Assembly: GCA_964555675.1 (NCBI GenBank)
Contig: CAZKTU010000096.1
Span: 1-22,231, forward strand
Direction: 5' to 3'
Source of the DNA: CAIWXH01 sp964555675
GTDB lineage: Bacteria > Chloroflexota > Chloroflexia > Chloroflexales > Chloroflexaceae
Length of the DNA: 22,231 nucleotides
Shown: positions 1-7,362 of the stretch, one piece after another
How the letters are laid out: each line of letters begins with the position of its first letter
Position numbering within the stretch: position 1 is the stretch's first letter
Made by a program: the position numbers and the translations under genes
The notes under the pieces: generated by a model
What the model saw: only the letters and a program-made list of their open reading frames with translations
What the model was told of the DNA's origin: nothing
Database searches by the model: none

Positions 1-20
1 CGTTGCAGCTTTTGCCGCAT
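1..20 (-). CDS. 5' end of an unidentified gene running off the left edge
   Basis: On the minus strand an ATG at 20-18 is preceded, six to seven bases upstream, by a strong GGAGGA ribosome binding site, and opens a frame reading MRQKLQ before the window ends. It starts 74 bases downstream of the sigma-factor stop and on the same strand, so it may be co-transcribed with it. Genes in this position after an ECF sigma factor are often anti-sigma factors, but six residues cannot show that. An overlapping ATG at 36-34 (reading MEEDKH) has no ribosome binding site and is the weaker start. Confidence 0.4.
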
Positions 21-94
21 GCTTGTCCTCCTCCATGCCGACGAGTGTTCCCTACCACGCATGCCCTCCGAGCGGCGCCCTGGCGAGCTGGGGA

Positions 95-598
95 TTATGG
101 CCCGTTGTAGTGGGCGCGGAATCTGGCCCGAGCGCGGGACAGGCGCGATTTGACCGTGCCGAGCTTCCAGCCCAGCCGCGCGGCGATCGCCTCGAGCGGG
201 TAGCCCGCCACGCTCTGGAGCAGGAGCGCCTGGCGGTGCTCGCTCGGCAGCGCACGCAGCGCAGCCTGGATCAGCTCGGTATCGCCAAGTCGGGACGACT
301 GGTCGGGGACGATCAACCGCTCCAGGGTCGCGTCCGTCAGGGCGACCGAAGGGTTGCGCCGGCGCCGGCGGAAGCCATCATAGGCGACGTTGCGCGCGAT
401 GCTGAAGAGCCAGGCCGGCGCACGGGCCCCGTCCTCCAGCTGGTCCCAGTGGCGCAGCGCCTTGAGAAAGGTCTCCTGGGCCAGGTCCTCGGCTTCGTCG
501 AGGCTGCCCGTGAGGCGGGCGAGGTAGCGCGTCACCGCCGGGGCGTGCGTGTCATACAGCTCGGTGAAGCTCCCGCTTGTGGCTCGCTCAGGTCCCAT
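95..598 (-). CDS. ECF-type (sigma-70 family) RNA polymerase sigma factor
   Basis: An alternative sigma factor that would direct RNA polymerase to a small regulon. Of 167 residues, 11-80 form sigma region 2, with the core-binding stretch DEAEDLAQETFLKAL (34-48) and the -10 recognition helix around WLFSIARNVAYDGFRRRRR (63-81). Residues 110-160 form region 4, whose helix-turn-helix reads YPLEAIAARLGWKLGTVKSRLSR (133-155). Length and two-domain layout are normal for ECF factors, with no extra C-terminal domain. The ATG at 598 is chosen because GAGGGAG lies just upstream on the minus strand; the frame stays open to 721 but the added residues are arginine-rich and unlike the family. It follows the SDR gene by 123 bases on the same strand. 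No anti-sigma gene is visible in the window; the partial gene at 1-20 is the only place it could be. ECF subgroup was not assigned. Confidence 0.9.
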   Translation of the reverse strand: MGPERATSGSFTELYDTHAPAVTRYLARLTGSLDEAEDLAQETFLKALRHWDQLEDGARAPAWLFSIARNVAYDGFRRRRRNPSVALTDATLERLIVPDQSSRLGDTELIQAALRALPSEHRQALLLQSVAGYPLEAIAARLGWKLGTVKSRLSRARARFRAHYNGP

Positions 599-721
599 GG
601 CTGTGCTCCCTCTGGCTTTGCTGTCATCAGGTCTACTGCGGTTGTACCGCCGATGACGTCTCCGCACCTGGGCCACTGCGCCCCTGTGGTGTGCGCCGTT
701 TGGCCCAGGCCCCCGGCTCAT

Positions 722-1621
722 TCATTGTCGCGCCGCGCGCCAGGCGGCGTAGTAGGTCGTGGCCTCTTCGACGAAGCCCGCGTGGCGCGGTCGCCAGCCG
801 AGCAGCCGGCGCGCCTTCTCGCTCGACACATGCTGGTCGAGCGCCAGGGCTTCGGCGAGGGGCCCCAGCTGCTCCGTGGCCGCCCTGAGCGAAGTTAGGT
901 TGAGCGTGCCACGATAGCCTGCGGCTGCCGCAGCCGCGCCTGCGAGCTCGCCGACGGTTGTGGAGTGCTCGTCGGCCAGATTGAGGATCTCGCCGGACAC
1001 CCCGGCCTCGACCGTGCGCAGGTAGGCGTCCGCGAGGTCGTCGATGTGCACCATCGCCCAGCGGTTGGCTCCCGCCCCGACGACGCGCAGGTCGTTCGCC
1101 TGGGCGCCGGCGAACCACAGGCCGGTGAGGCCGCCCCGCCCCCCGTAGAGCACGCCTGGCCTGAGCACGACGCTGCGCACACCCGGCGCTGCGAGCACCA
1201 GCTGCTCGACCGCCGGTCGCCAGGCCACTACCGCGGGCGGGCGAGTGTGACGCTCCTCGTCCGCTGTCACGGCGCCGGTATCGCCGTAGACCCAGACCCC
1301 GCTGGTGTAGAGGAAGCGCGTGTGCCGGGACGACTCCGCGCCCGCGCTCAGCAGCGCACGGACCGTCTGCTCGTCGAGGGCCGCGGTATCGGCCGTGTAG
1401 TCTATGGCCGCGTGGACGATCACATCGGCCCGTGCGGCGGCCTCACGGTAGCGCTCGGGCGTCTCGAGAGCCCCCAGCACCGGTGCGATCTCGTGGCGCA
1501 TCAGCATTTCGGCGGCGCCGGCGCTGCGGGCCAGTCCACTTACCCGGTGCCCTGCTCGGCGGAAGGCCTGCGCTACCGCCAGCCCGAGGTAGCCGGTGGC
1601 CCCGGTGATAAAGATCTCCAT
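722..1621 (-). CDS. NAD-dependent epimerase/dehydratase-like (atypical SDR) protein
   Basis: A cytosolic Rossmann-fold protein of 299 residues in the extended SDR/epimerase group; the substrate is unknown. The N terminus MEIFITGATGYLG carries the nucleotide-binding GxxGxxG motif at residues 7-13. VIVHAAIDY fits the strand after beta-4, LYTSGVWVYG supplies the catalytic Ser/Thr strand, and VVLRPGVLYGGRGG is the conserved loop before the substrate lid. HIDDLADAYLRTVE and the C-terminal LLGWRP are also typical. The usual YxxxK catalytic pair is not evident: the equivalent place reads VVAWRPAVEQLVL, as in atypical SDRs. The ATG at 1621 is preferred because an AGAAGAG ribosome binding site precedes it and the protein then begins directly at the Rossmann strand; 28 codons of frame upstream look non-coding. 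It lies upstream of the sigma-factor gene and diverges from the histidine kinase. Confidence 0.88.
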   Translation of the reverse strand: MEIFITGATGYLGLAVAQAFRRAGHRVSGLARSAGAAEMLMRHEIAPVLGALETPERYREAAARADVIVHAAIDYTADTAALDEQTVRALLSAGAESSRHTRFLYTSGVWVYGDTGAVTADEERHTRPPAVVAWRPAVEQLVLAAPGVRSVVLRPGVLYGGRGGLTGLWFAGAQANDLRVVGAGANRWAMVHIDDLADAYLRTVEAGVSGEILNLADEHSTTVGELAGAAAAAAGYRGTLNLTSLRAATEQLGPLAEALALDQHVSSEKARRLLGWRPRHAGFVEEATTYYAAWRAARQ

Positions 1622-1853
1622 ACGTCTCTTCTTCTGTTGCCTCGGCGCGCCCCCTGGCGCCCCGCTTGACAGGCCCAGCCTACACCCGCAGCCGCCGGTC
1701 GACACCTCGCGCCTGTCCAGGCCTGGCCCCTATCGATCAGGAGGGGCCGGGCCGCGCGGCGTATGGTAGGATGGGGCCATTCTCGGAGCACGCGCCCGCA
1801 GCACGCGTCACCAGCCAAGCGGCTCTGTCGCTCGTCTCGACAGGAGCGCCTTT
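1622..1853. promoter_or_regulatory. Divergent intergenic region with a GGCCCC/GGGGCC inverted repeat
   Basis: These 232 bases separate the divergent SDR and histidine-kinase genes and should hold both promoters. An inverted repeat, GGCCCC at 1725-1730 and GGGGCC at 1743-1748, flanks TATCGATCAGGA and could be a regulator site or a hairpin. A perfect TTGACA at 1666-1671 has no matching -10 at the proper distance. TATGGT or TAGGAT around 1762-1772 is a weak -10 candidate for the kinase. The kinase ribosome binding site AGGAG is at 1842-1846. No promoter can be assigned firmly. Confidence 0.35.
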
Positions 1854-3128
1854 GTGATGCGACCCGTACCCGCGCTCGTCCTTGGCGCCACCGCAGCCCT
1901 GGGCGGGGCCTTACTAGCTGCGCGTGCGCGGCGTCGGCTCCGTGCGGCTCAGGTTGCGCGCCGCCAGCTTGCCGCGCTCACCGCGGCGACCCAGTCGCTC
2001 GCCCACGCCGGGGCGCTCGACGACTTCCTGGCCGGCGTCCTCCATGCCATCGCCGAGCAACTCGCCGCCCGCTGGGTGCTGCTCTTCCTCCACGAGCCGG
2101 CCCAGGATACCCTTGGGATCCACCTCGTGCTCAAGGAGGGGCTGCTGCTGCCCCGCGAGGAGGCGACACCCACCCTCTCCCCGGCGATCCCCGCCCGCGA
2201 GGTGCCGATCTGGGCCGAACTGGAGCGCCTGCGCCGCCCCATTCATATCGCCGACGTGCGTACCGACCCACGTCTGCGCCAGGGCGAGGTGCTGGCCGCC
2301 CAGGGCGTTCGCTCGATGCTGGTCGTCCCGCTCTTCGTCGGCGAGACGCTGATTGGCTGGTTCAGCGTGCGCAGCACGACGCCGCAGGCCTATCGCCAGG
2401 ACCAGCTCGACCTGGCCGCCGCTCTGGCCCAGCAGGCGGCGTTGGCCGTGCAGCTCAGCCGACTGGGCGAGCAGGGGCGCCAGACCGCCGTGCTGGAGGA
2501 GCGCAACCGCATGGCGCGCGAGATCCACGACACCCTGGCCCAGGGCTTCACCGGCATCCTGATGCAGCTGGAGGCGACCGAGTCGGCGCTGGAGGCCGCC
2601 CGGCCGGAGCTGGCCGTCGAGCGTCTCGACCGGGCCCGGGCCCTGGCGCGGGCGAGTCTGGCCGAGGCGCGGCGCTCGGTCTGGGCCTTGCGCCCCGAGC
2701 CCCTGGAGCAGCAGCCCTTCATTGCCGCCCTGCGCGCCGTGGCCTCGAGCCTCGCGGGGGGCGCCGGCCTGCCGCTGAGCTTCGCCGTGGAGGGCGCGCC
2801 GGGGCCGCTGCCGGCGGAGCTCGAGGCCGATCTGCTGCGGGTGGTGCAGGAGGCCCTCGGCAACGCCGTGCACCATGCCGCGGCGCGCACCCTCGCCGTT
2901 CACCTGGCCGCCTCGGCCGACACGCTTAGCGTGAAGGTCCGCGACGATGGCCGCGGCTTCGATCCGCCGGCGGGGCCTTCCGCGGACGGGAGCGGCTTCG
3001 GCCTCACGGCGATGCGCGAACGGGTGGCACGTCACGGCGGCAGCCTGCAGATCATCAGCGCCCCTGGCCAGGGCACCGAGCTGCGCGTGGTCATTCCACG
3101 AGCGGCGTCCCGGCCAGGCAGGCTCTGA
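1854..3128 (+). CDS. GAF-domain histidine kinase, NarL/LiaS (HisKA_3) type
   Basis: The sensor kinase of a two-component system, expected to autophosphorylate on His225 and pass phosphate to the response regulator encoded next. Of 424 residues, 5-22 form one hydrophobic N-terminal segment. A GAF domain spans roughly 38-203 and is the likely cytosolic sensor. The HisKA_3 helix carries the H-box ERNRMAREIHDTLAQG (217-231). The HATPase domain has an N-box (QEALGNAVHHA, 332-342), a G1 box (DDGRGFD, 364-370) and a G2 box (GFGLTAMRER, 381-390). The first codon is GTG, seven bases after AGGAG; an ATG three bases later is equally possible. There is no extracytoplasmic sensory loop, so the signal is either cytosolic or relayed by a partner membrane protein. 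It sits 19 bases upstream of its regulator and heads the plus-strand run that ends at 8913. Confidence 0.93.
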   Translation: MMRPVPALVLGATAALGGALLAARARRRLRAAQVARRQLAALTAATQSLAHAGALDDFLAGVLHAIAEQLAARWVLLFLHEPAQDTLGIHLVLKEGLLLPREEATPTLSPAIPAREVPIWAELERLRRPIHIADVRTDPRLRQGEVLAAQGVRSMLVVPLFVGETLIGWFSVRSTTPQAYRQDQLDLAAALAQQAALAVQLSRLGEQGRQTAVLEERNRMAREIHDTLAQGFTGILMQLEATESALEAARPELAVERLDRARALARASLAEARRSVWALRPEPLEQQPFIAALRAVASSLAGGAGLPLSFAVEGAPGPLPAELEADLLRVVQEALGNAVHHAAARTLAVHLAASADTLSVKVRDDGRGFDPPAGPSADGSGFGLTAMRERVARHGGSLQIISAPGQGTELRVVIPRAASRPGRL

Positions 3129-3147
3129 AGCGCCAGGAGGAAACGTG

Positions 3148-3774
3148 ATGAATCAGATCCGTGTCTTACTCGCCGACGACCACCCGATTGTGCGCGAGGG
3201 GTTAAGCGCGGTGATCGGCGACCAGCCCGACATGAGCGTCGTCGCCCAGGCTGCCACCGGCGCCGCGGCGGTTGCCCTCGCCCTGGAGCACCGGCCCGAT
3301 GTGCTGCTGATGGACCTGCGCATGCCTGAGCTCAACGGAGTGGCGGCGATCAGCGCCATCAAGGCCCAGTGGCCAGCGGCCCAGGTGGTCGTACTGACCA
3401 CCTACGACGGCGACGAGGATATCTACCGGGCGCTCCAGGCGGGCGCCCTGGCCTACCTGCTCAAGGACACACCGCGGGCCGAGCTGCTCGACGTGGTGCG
3501 GGCCGTGGCGCGGGGCCAGCGGCGCCTGCCGCCCGAGGTGGCCGCGCGCCTGATGGAGCGCCTGCACGCCCAGGCCCTCACCGAGCGCGAGGTCGACGTG
3601 CTGCGGCTGATGGCGCGCGGCAAGAGCAACAAGGCGATCGGCGTCGAGCTGCACATCGGCGAGGGCACGGTGAAGTTCCACGTCAACAACATCCTGGGCA
3701 AGCTCGGCGCCGAGGACCGGACCCAGGCGGTGACCGTGGCGCTCCAGCGGGGGATTATTCACCTGGAACCGTAG
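3148..3774 (+). CDS. Two-component response regulator, NarL/FixJ family (REC-LuxR HTH)
   Basis: The DNA-binding partner of the upstream kinase, 208 residues. In the receiver domain (about 1-120) the acidic pair is at D10/D11, the phospho-acceptor Asp is D56 in VLLMDLRMPE, and the switch Thr and conserved Lys are T84 and K106. A LuxR-type helix-turn-helix follows at 144-206, with LTEREVDVLRLMARGKSNK and the recognition helix GEGTVKFHVNNILGKLG (171-187). The ATG at 3148 is seven bases after AGGAGG (3135-3140); an in-frame GTG at 3145 is too close. The gap of 19 bases after the kinase indicates co-transcription. The target genes are probably the membrane-protein genes downstream, by context only. 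Confidence 0.95.
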   Translation: MNQIRVLLADDHPIVREGLSAVIGDQPDMSVVAQAATGAAAVALALEHRPDVLLMDLRMPELNGVAAISAIKAQWPAAQVVVLTTYDGDEDIYRALQAGALAYLLKDTPRAELLDVVRAVARGQRRLPPEVAARLMERLHAQALTEREVDVLRLMARGKSNKAIGVELHIGEGTVKFHVNNILGKLGAEDRTQAVTVALQRGIIHLEP

Positions 3775-3778
3775 CGCC

Positions 3779-3794
3779 CCTATCGAACGATAGG
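3779..3794 (+). promoter_or_regulatory. CCTATCG-AA-CGATAGG inverted repeat after the response regulator
   Basis: A perfect 7-bp inverted repeat with a two-base centre begins just after the response-regulator stop, in the 189-base gap before the next gene. The centre is too tight for a good RNA hairpin without opening some pairs, and no T-run follows, so a protein-binding site is at least as likely as a terminator. A related string, CCCCTATCGATCAGG, lies upstream of the kinase at about 1727-1741, so autoregulation is conceivable. Confidence 0.3.
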
Positions 3795-3963
3795 CCCCCG
3801 GCACTCCCCGACGGTCAGCCCTGCGGCTGGCCGTTGCGCATGCCCACGCGCCGATCGGGCGGGAGGTCTCGGCGACGACGCTGGCGCCTACACTGTGGCC
3901 ACGACGACGCCCCTCCCAGAGCCGACCACCGCGGGCGCCAGAACCTTCGCAGGGGGCACAACC

Positions 3964-4767
3964 ATGAGCGAGACCATGAGCACGAGGGGCCAGGGGGCAG
4001 CGCCCGATCTGGCAGGGGCACGCGTGCGCCTCACGAGCCGACCACAGACCTTCGCCGAGCAGCTGCTGAACTCGTCCATCGTCTGGTTGGCGCTGATGGC
4101 CTACTGGGCCGGCGCCGACCTGCTCCACGCCGCCTTCCCGTCCGGCGGTCGCCAGGTGCCGCCGGACGGCTGGCTCGCCCACCTGGCCATCACCCTGATC
4201 GGCCTGGCCGCGATCTGGTGTATGCACCGCACTGGCTTCCCGGCGGCCTGGGACGCCCGCATCCCGGCGCGGCGCCGGCTGCTGCTCCCGATCCTGGTCG
4301 GCGCAACCTTCGGCCTGCTGGCGATTGTGATGGAGCTGTCCACCGGCACGCTGCGTAACCTTCAGGCGAGCACGGGGCAGAAGGTTATTGTCGGCTTCCC
4401 TGGCTCGCTGCTCGTCTACTCGTCGGGCGCGATCTACCTGGAGTTGCTCTTCCTGCTGGCGCCGGTGCCGCTCCTACTCTGGCTGGTTTCTACGTTGGCC
4501 CTGCGCGGGCGCGGGCAGGCGCCGACCTTCTGGGCGCTGGCAGTGCTCTCGTCGGCCGCCGAGCCGCTGCTTCAGGGACCCGCCATCGTAGCGCAAGCCG
4601 ACGGCGCGATCGCGCCGCTGACCATCGCGCTCTACGCGAGCCACAGCTTCAGCTTCAACTTCGGCGCGGCTGTCCTGTTTCGCCGCTACGGGCTCCTCGC
4701 CCCGGTGCTGGTGCGCCTCGGCAACTACATGATCTGGCACGTCCTCTACGGCAACCTCTTCCTCTGA
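3964..4767 (+). CDS. Multi-pass membrane protein, distantly CPBP-like, catalytic motifs eroded
   Basis: A 267-residue integral membrane protein of unknown function with about seven hydrophobic stretches (roughly 38-56, 71-87, 107-124, 145-180, 190-210, 218-240 and 245-264). The layout and the C-terminal pattern GLLAPVLVRLGNYMIWHVLYGN recall the last helices of CPBP (CAAX-protease and bacteriocin-processing) proteins, which end in HxxxN. Here the pair is H259...N264, one residue too far apart. The EExxxR motif is also not intact: the comparable helix reads AIYLELLFLLAPVP, with a single Glu160, and AEPLLQ follows at 199-204. A non-proteolytic CPBP relative is a reasonable guess; homology is not proven. 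The ATG at 3964 has AGGGGG seven bases upstream and is preferred to a GTG at 3895. The next gene starts 28 bases after its stop. Confidence 0.75.
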   Translation: MSETMSTRGQGAAPDLAGARVRLTSRPQTFAEQLLNSSIVWLALMAYWAGADLLHAAFPSGGRQVPPDGWLAHLAITLIGLAAIWCMHRTGFPAAWDARIPARRRLLLPILVGATFGLLAIVMELSTGTLRNLQASTGQKVIVGFPGSLLVYSSGAIYLELLFLLAPVPLLLWLVSTLALRGRGQAPTFWALAVLSSAAEPLLQGPAIVAQADGAIAPLTIALYASHSFSFNFGAAVLFRRYGLLAPVLVRLGNYMIWHVLYGNLFL

Positions 4768-4795
4768 TCAGTCCCGCTACGAAAGGAACAAGACA

Positions 4796-5734
4796 ATGGC
4801 GACACAGTCGACGCTGGCGCGGCCGGCAGGCGCTTCGCCCCTCAAGGCGCTGATCAGGCGCTACCCGGTGATGGCTTTTCTGGTGATGACGTTCGGGTTC
4901 GCCTGGGGATTGATGGTGCCGCTGCTCCTCTCGCGGCAAGGGCTTGGCTTGCTCCCGTTGGATCTGCCAGTCCCCCTGTTCCAGTGGCTCGCCACCTACG
5001 CCGGGCTCGCCCTGCCTGCTTTCCTGGTAACAGCGGTGGTCGGCGGCAGGGCGGGGGTCGCGGATCTGCTGCGGCGCTCGCTGCGCTGGCGCGTCGGCGT
5101 CCGCTGGTATCTTGTTGCACTCTTCGGCGTCCTCGGCGGCGTACTCATTCTGGCCCTGCCGCTCTTTGGCGCCGCACCGCTCCAGCTGCTCGTTCAACAG
5201 CGGGAGCTCTTGCTGACGGCTTTTCTGCCGGCCGTTCTGCTGATGGTCGTGAGCACGAACCTGCCTGAGGAGGTGGCCTGGACCGGCTTTCTGCAGGCGC
5301 AACTCCAGGAGCGCCGCGGCCCCCTTGTGGCGAGCTTGCTCACCGCCCCGGCCTTCGCGCTGATGCACCTGCCGCCCTTCTTCGTCGACGGGTGGATCGC
5401 CGAGGAGGGGCTCGCGCTCGCCCAACTGCCTGAGGCGCTGCTCTCGCTTGGGGTCGTGATGATCTTCGCGGTCTTCTTTCGGGTCGCGGTGATGTGGCTC
5501 TACAACGGCAGCGGCGGCAGCCTGCTGATCGTCGGGCTCTTCCACAGCGCGTTCAACGTGGTCAACAGCCAGGCCATTACGCCATCATTCATTGTCGATC
5601 CAACGGCGGCCGCGCTGCTCCCGCTGGTGGCTGTGGCCGTAGTCGCGGCGACCCTCGCCATCGCGACCAGAGGGCGGCTCGGCTACGGGCCTCGGGCAAG
5701 GATGACAGATGAAGGCCGCCGCAGCGCTGCCTGA
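4796..5734 (+). CDS. CPBP-family intramembrane metalloprotease (CAAX protease / bacteriocin-processing type)
   Basis: A 312-residue multi-pass membrane protein with all three CPBP signature motifs. These are E158-E159 in LPEEVAWTGFLQAQL, where Trp162 precedes the Gly-Phe of the EExxxx(G)F form; FALMH at 187-191; and H250...N254 in LFHSAFN. In this superfamily these residues bind metal and activate water; known members process prenylated proteins in eukaryotes and give immunity to, or mature, peptide bacteriocins in bacteria. Hydrophobic helices run through about 26-46, 63-83, 103-123, 141-153, 177-195, 213-235, 240-258 and 270-290. The ATG at 4796 follows AAAGGA. It sits between two other CPBP-like genes in the kinase-headed run, which suggests an envelope function. 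Substrate and actual proteolysis are unknown. Confidence 0.9.
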   Translation: MATQSTLARPAGASPLKALIRRYPVMAFLVMTFGFAWGLMVPLLLSRQGLGLLPLDLPVPLFQWLATYAGLALPAFLVTAVVGGRAGVADLLRRSLRWRVGVRWYLVALFGVLGGVLILALPLFGAAPLQLLVQQRELLLTAFLPAVLLMVVSTNLPEEVAWTGFLQAQLQERRGPLVASLLTAPAFALMHLPPFFVDGWIAEEGLALAQLPEALLSLGVVMIFAVFFRVAVMWLYNGSGGSLLIVGLFHSAFNVVNSQAITPSFIVDPTAAALLPLVAVAVVAATLAIATRGRLGYGPRARMTDEGRRSAA

Positions 5735-5794
5735 TGCCACGTTCGTACACGACACGTCCGCAGCTTCTGCTACGGCCATGTAGATGATCACACC

Positions 5795-5810
5795 CCGCGC
5801 CCTGGCGCGG
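5795..5810 (+). promoter_or_regulatory. CCGCGCC/GGCGCGG stem-loop before the second CPBP gene
   Basis: A perfect 7-bp inverted repeat with a two-base centre (CT) lies about ten bases before the GGAGG ribosome binding site (5820-5824) of the next gene, within the 99-base gap between the two CPBP genes. It could be a weak intra-operon processing or stability element. No T-run follows, so a terminator is unlikely. Confidence 0.3.
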
Positions 5811-5833
5811 CGATGATACGGAGGATACGCCCG

Positions 5834-6469
5834 ATGGCAACGCTTACGCAGTCCGCAGTGGCGCAGCCCTTGAGCCGCCCGGTCCGCCTGGCCCGCCGGC
5901 ACCCCCTGGGCAGCTACTTCGCCTTGACCTACGCGCTGAGTTGGACGCTGGTTCTGCCGATGACCCTCTCGCAAAACCTGGGGCTCGGGCTTCTACCCTA
6001 CGCCCTTCCCGATGCGCTAGGGCTCGCGCTCTACGTGCTGGCCTCGCTGGTCGGGCCGGCTGTGGCCGCCNNNNNNNNNNNNNNNNNNNNNNNNNNNNNN
6101 NNNNNNNNNNNNNNNNNNNNNNNNNNNNNNNNNNNNNNNNNNNNNNNNNNNNNNNNNNNNNNNNNNNNNNCCGCCGTCAGCGCCACATTTCTCTACACCT
6201 GGATCTTCAATCGCACGGGTGGCAGCGTGCTGCTGGCCATGCTCACCCATGCCGCGAGCAACGCCGCCAGCCAGTGGCTCTCCGCGCTGATCGACCAGAG
6301 CGGCATCGCCCTGCCGCAAAGCGGCCTGAGCGGCTGGCTTATCGGCGACGGCTGGCTCAACGTGCTCGCCTACGGTGCGACAGCCCTGCTCCTCGTCGCC
6401 CTGACCAGGGGCAAGCTCGGGGCGACGGCCAATGCCGCCACGGCTCTGGCCGCACCCAGAGATACATAA
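5834..6469 (+). CDS. Second CPBP-family membrane protein, interrupted by an assembly gap
   Basis: A CPBP relative whose middle is missing from the assembly. Residues before the gap (1-79) give a short cytosolic N terminus, then a helix YFALTYALSWTLVLPMTLS, then the segment ending VGPAVAA; these match residues about 25-75 of the preceding CPBP protein. After the gap come TWIFNRTGGSVLLAMLTHAASN, with the HxxxN motif, and two more hydrophobic helices. The EExxxR and FxxxH motifs should lie inside the N run. By comparison with the neighbour, about 145 residues separate the flanks, against 34 allowed by the 100 Ns, so the true gap is probably near 0.44 kb. The ATG at 5834 has GGAGG nine bases upstream. 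Catalytic competence cannot be judged. Confidence 0.82.
   Translation: MATLTQSAVAQPLSRPVRLARRHPLGSYFALTYALSWTLVLPMTLSQNLGLGLLPYALPDALGLALYVLASLVGPAVAAXXXXXXXXXXXXXXXXXXXXXXXXXXXXXXXXXXAVSATFLYTWIFNRTGGSVLLAMLTHAASNAASQWLSALIDQSGIALPQSGLSGWLIGDGWLNVLAYGATALLLVALTRGKLGATANAATALAAPRDT
6071..6170. other. Assembly gap (100 Ns) inside a CPBP gene
   Basis: A run of exactly 100 Ns, the usual placeholder for a gap of unknown size. The two flanks do not share sequence, unlike the second gap, so bases are really missing. The reading frame stays open on both sides with CPBP features, so both flanks most likely belong to one gene. Confidence 0.95.
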
Positions 6470-6505
6470 GGCCACCACGAGTGGTTATCCAAAGGAGAGC
6501 CTCTG

Positions 6506-7279
6506 ATGCAAACCACGACAACACCCGCGACCCGGCCGCAGCGCCGGAGAAACGCGCTGCCCTTGACGATGCTGAGCTTCCTGCTGCTTGCGGCGGCCGT
6601 ATCGGCTGCGGTGGCGACGCTGCTGACGCCGGCCGTGACTCAGGCCCGCATCGATCAACCCGTAGGTGCTGCTGACCGCGCCAAGGTGACGCTCAGTATG
6701 GGCGCCGGTCTACTCGAGCTGGGCGCGCTGCCCGTCGGGGATACCTTGCTCGCCGGCACGCTGGATCTCCCCACCCACGAGGAGGTCGTGCAGGAGGTTG
6801 CCCACGGCGGTGGCACTACTAGCGTGGTGCTGCGCACCCGGGCCAGGCACCCCGCCTGGGCCACCGGCTGGCGCCTCCCCGCCGAGGCCCTGCGCTGGGA
6901 GCTCGGCCTGAGCCCCGCGCTCCCCCTCGACCTCGCAGTCTACCTGGGCGGCGGGGAGGCGCAGCTGGACCTGGCCGAGCTCCAGCTGGAGCGGCTGGAC
7001 GTCCGTGCGGGCATCGGCGACACGACCCTCACCCTGCCCGGCCATGGCCGCTTTCGCGTGGACATCGAGGGCGGAATCGGCAATACGGTGATCCACCTCC
7101 CCGCCGGCGTCGCGGCCAGGGTTACCGCGCAGTCGGGGCTAGGGCCGGTCACGCTGCTGGTCGACGGCCGGCGCGAGCACCTGCCCTACAGCTCGCCCGG
7201 CTACGCCACCGCCGTCAGTCGGGTTGACCTGACGGTGCGCAGCGGCGTCGGCGCGATCACGGTCCATGCCGGCGAGTAG
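6506..7279 (+). CDS. Single-anchor LiaF-like 'toastrack' (DUF2154/DUF4097-type) protein
   Basis: A 257-residue protein with a basic N terminus (PQRRRNALP), one hydrophobic helix at about 19-42, and an extracytoplasmic domain rich in short beta-strands with recurring Gly turns: ELQLERLDVRAGIGDTTLTL, then FRVDIEGGIGNTVIHLP, then RVTAQSGLGPVTLLVDG, then VDLTVRSGVGAITVH. The repeated GxG(D/N/P)xxxxLP-like unit is typical of the beta-solenoid C-terminal domain of LiaF and related cell-envelope stress proteins. LiaF normally has several N-terminal helices; here there is one, so this is not a straightforward LiaF. AAGGAG lies eight bases before the ATG. It follows the gapped CPBP gene by 36 bases and probably belongs to the same operon. 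Its role as sensor, inhibitor or effector is inferred from context only. Confidence 0.8.
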   Translation: MQTTTTPATRPQRRRNALPLTMLSFLLLAAAVSAAVATLLTPAVTQARIDQPVGAADRAKVTLSMGAGLLELGALPVGDTLLAGTLDLPTHEEVVQEVAHGGGTTSVVLRTRARHPAWATGWRLPAEALRWELGLSPALPLDLAVYLGGGEAQLDLAELQLERLDVRAGIGDTTLTLPGHGRFRVDIEGGIGNTVIHLPAGVAARVTAQSGLGPVTLLVDGRREHLPYSSPGYATAVSRVDLTVRSGVGAITVHAGE

Positions 7280-7280
7280 T

Positions 7281-7305
7281 GGGGCCGTTGCAATCATTCG
7301 GCCCC
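7281..7305 (+). terminator. GGGGCCG/CGGCCCC hairpin after the toastrack gene
   Basis: A perfect 7-bp stem (7281-7287 with 7299-7305) and an 11-base loop begin two bases after the toastrack stop. A smaller hairpin, GCCCC-GTGCA-GGGGC at 7328-7342, lies just before the ribosome binding site of the next gene. Neither has a T-run, so they may act as RNA-stability or partial termination elements rather than full terminators. Confidence 0.35.
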
Positions 7306-7362
7306 TCGGCGCTTGCCGGAGGCCAACGCCCCGTGCAGGGGCGAGCGATAGGGAGGTCTTCG

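Noticed and set aside
1666..1671. Perfect TTGACA -35 box upstream of the kinase
   Set aside because: The bases 16-18 further on are GC-rich and do not form a -10 element, so it is not called as a promoter.
1914..3035. 373-codon minus-strand ORF across the histidine-kinase gene
   Set aside because: It is the antisense of a gene with all kinase motifs, and its Arg/Gln/Gly-rich product shows no domain pattern.
6017..6478. Minus-strand ORF reading through the first N run
   Set aside because: Antisense of the CPBP gene; its frame across the gap is meaningless because the gap length is a placeholder.
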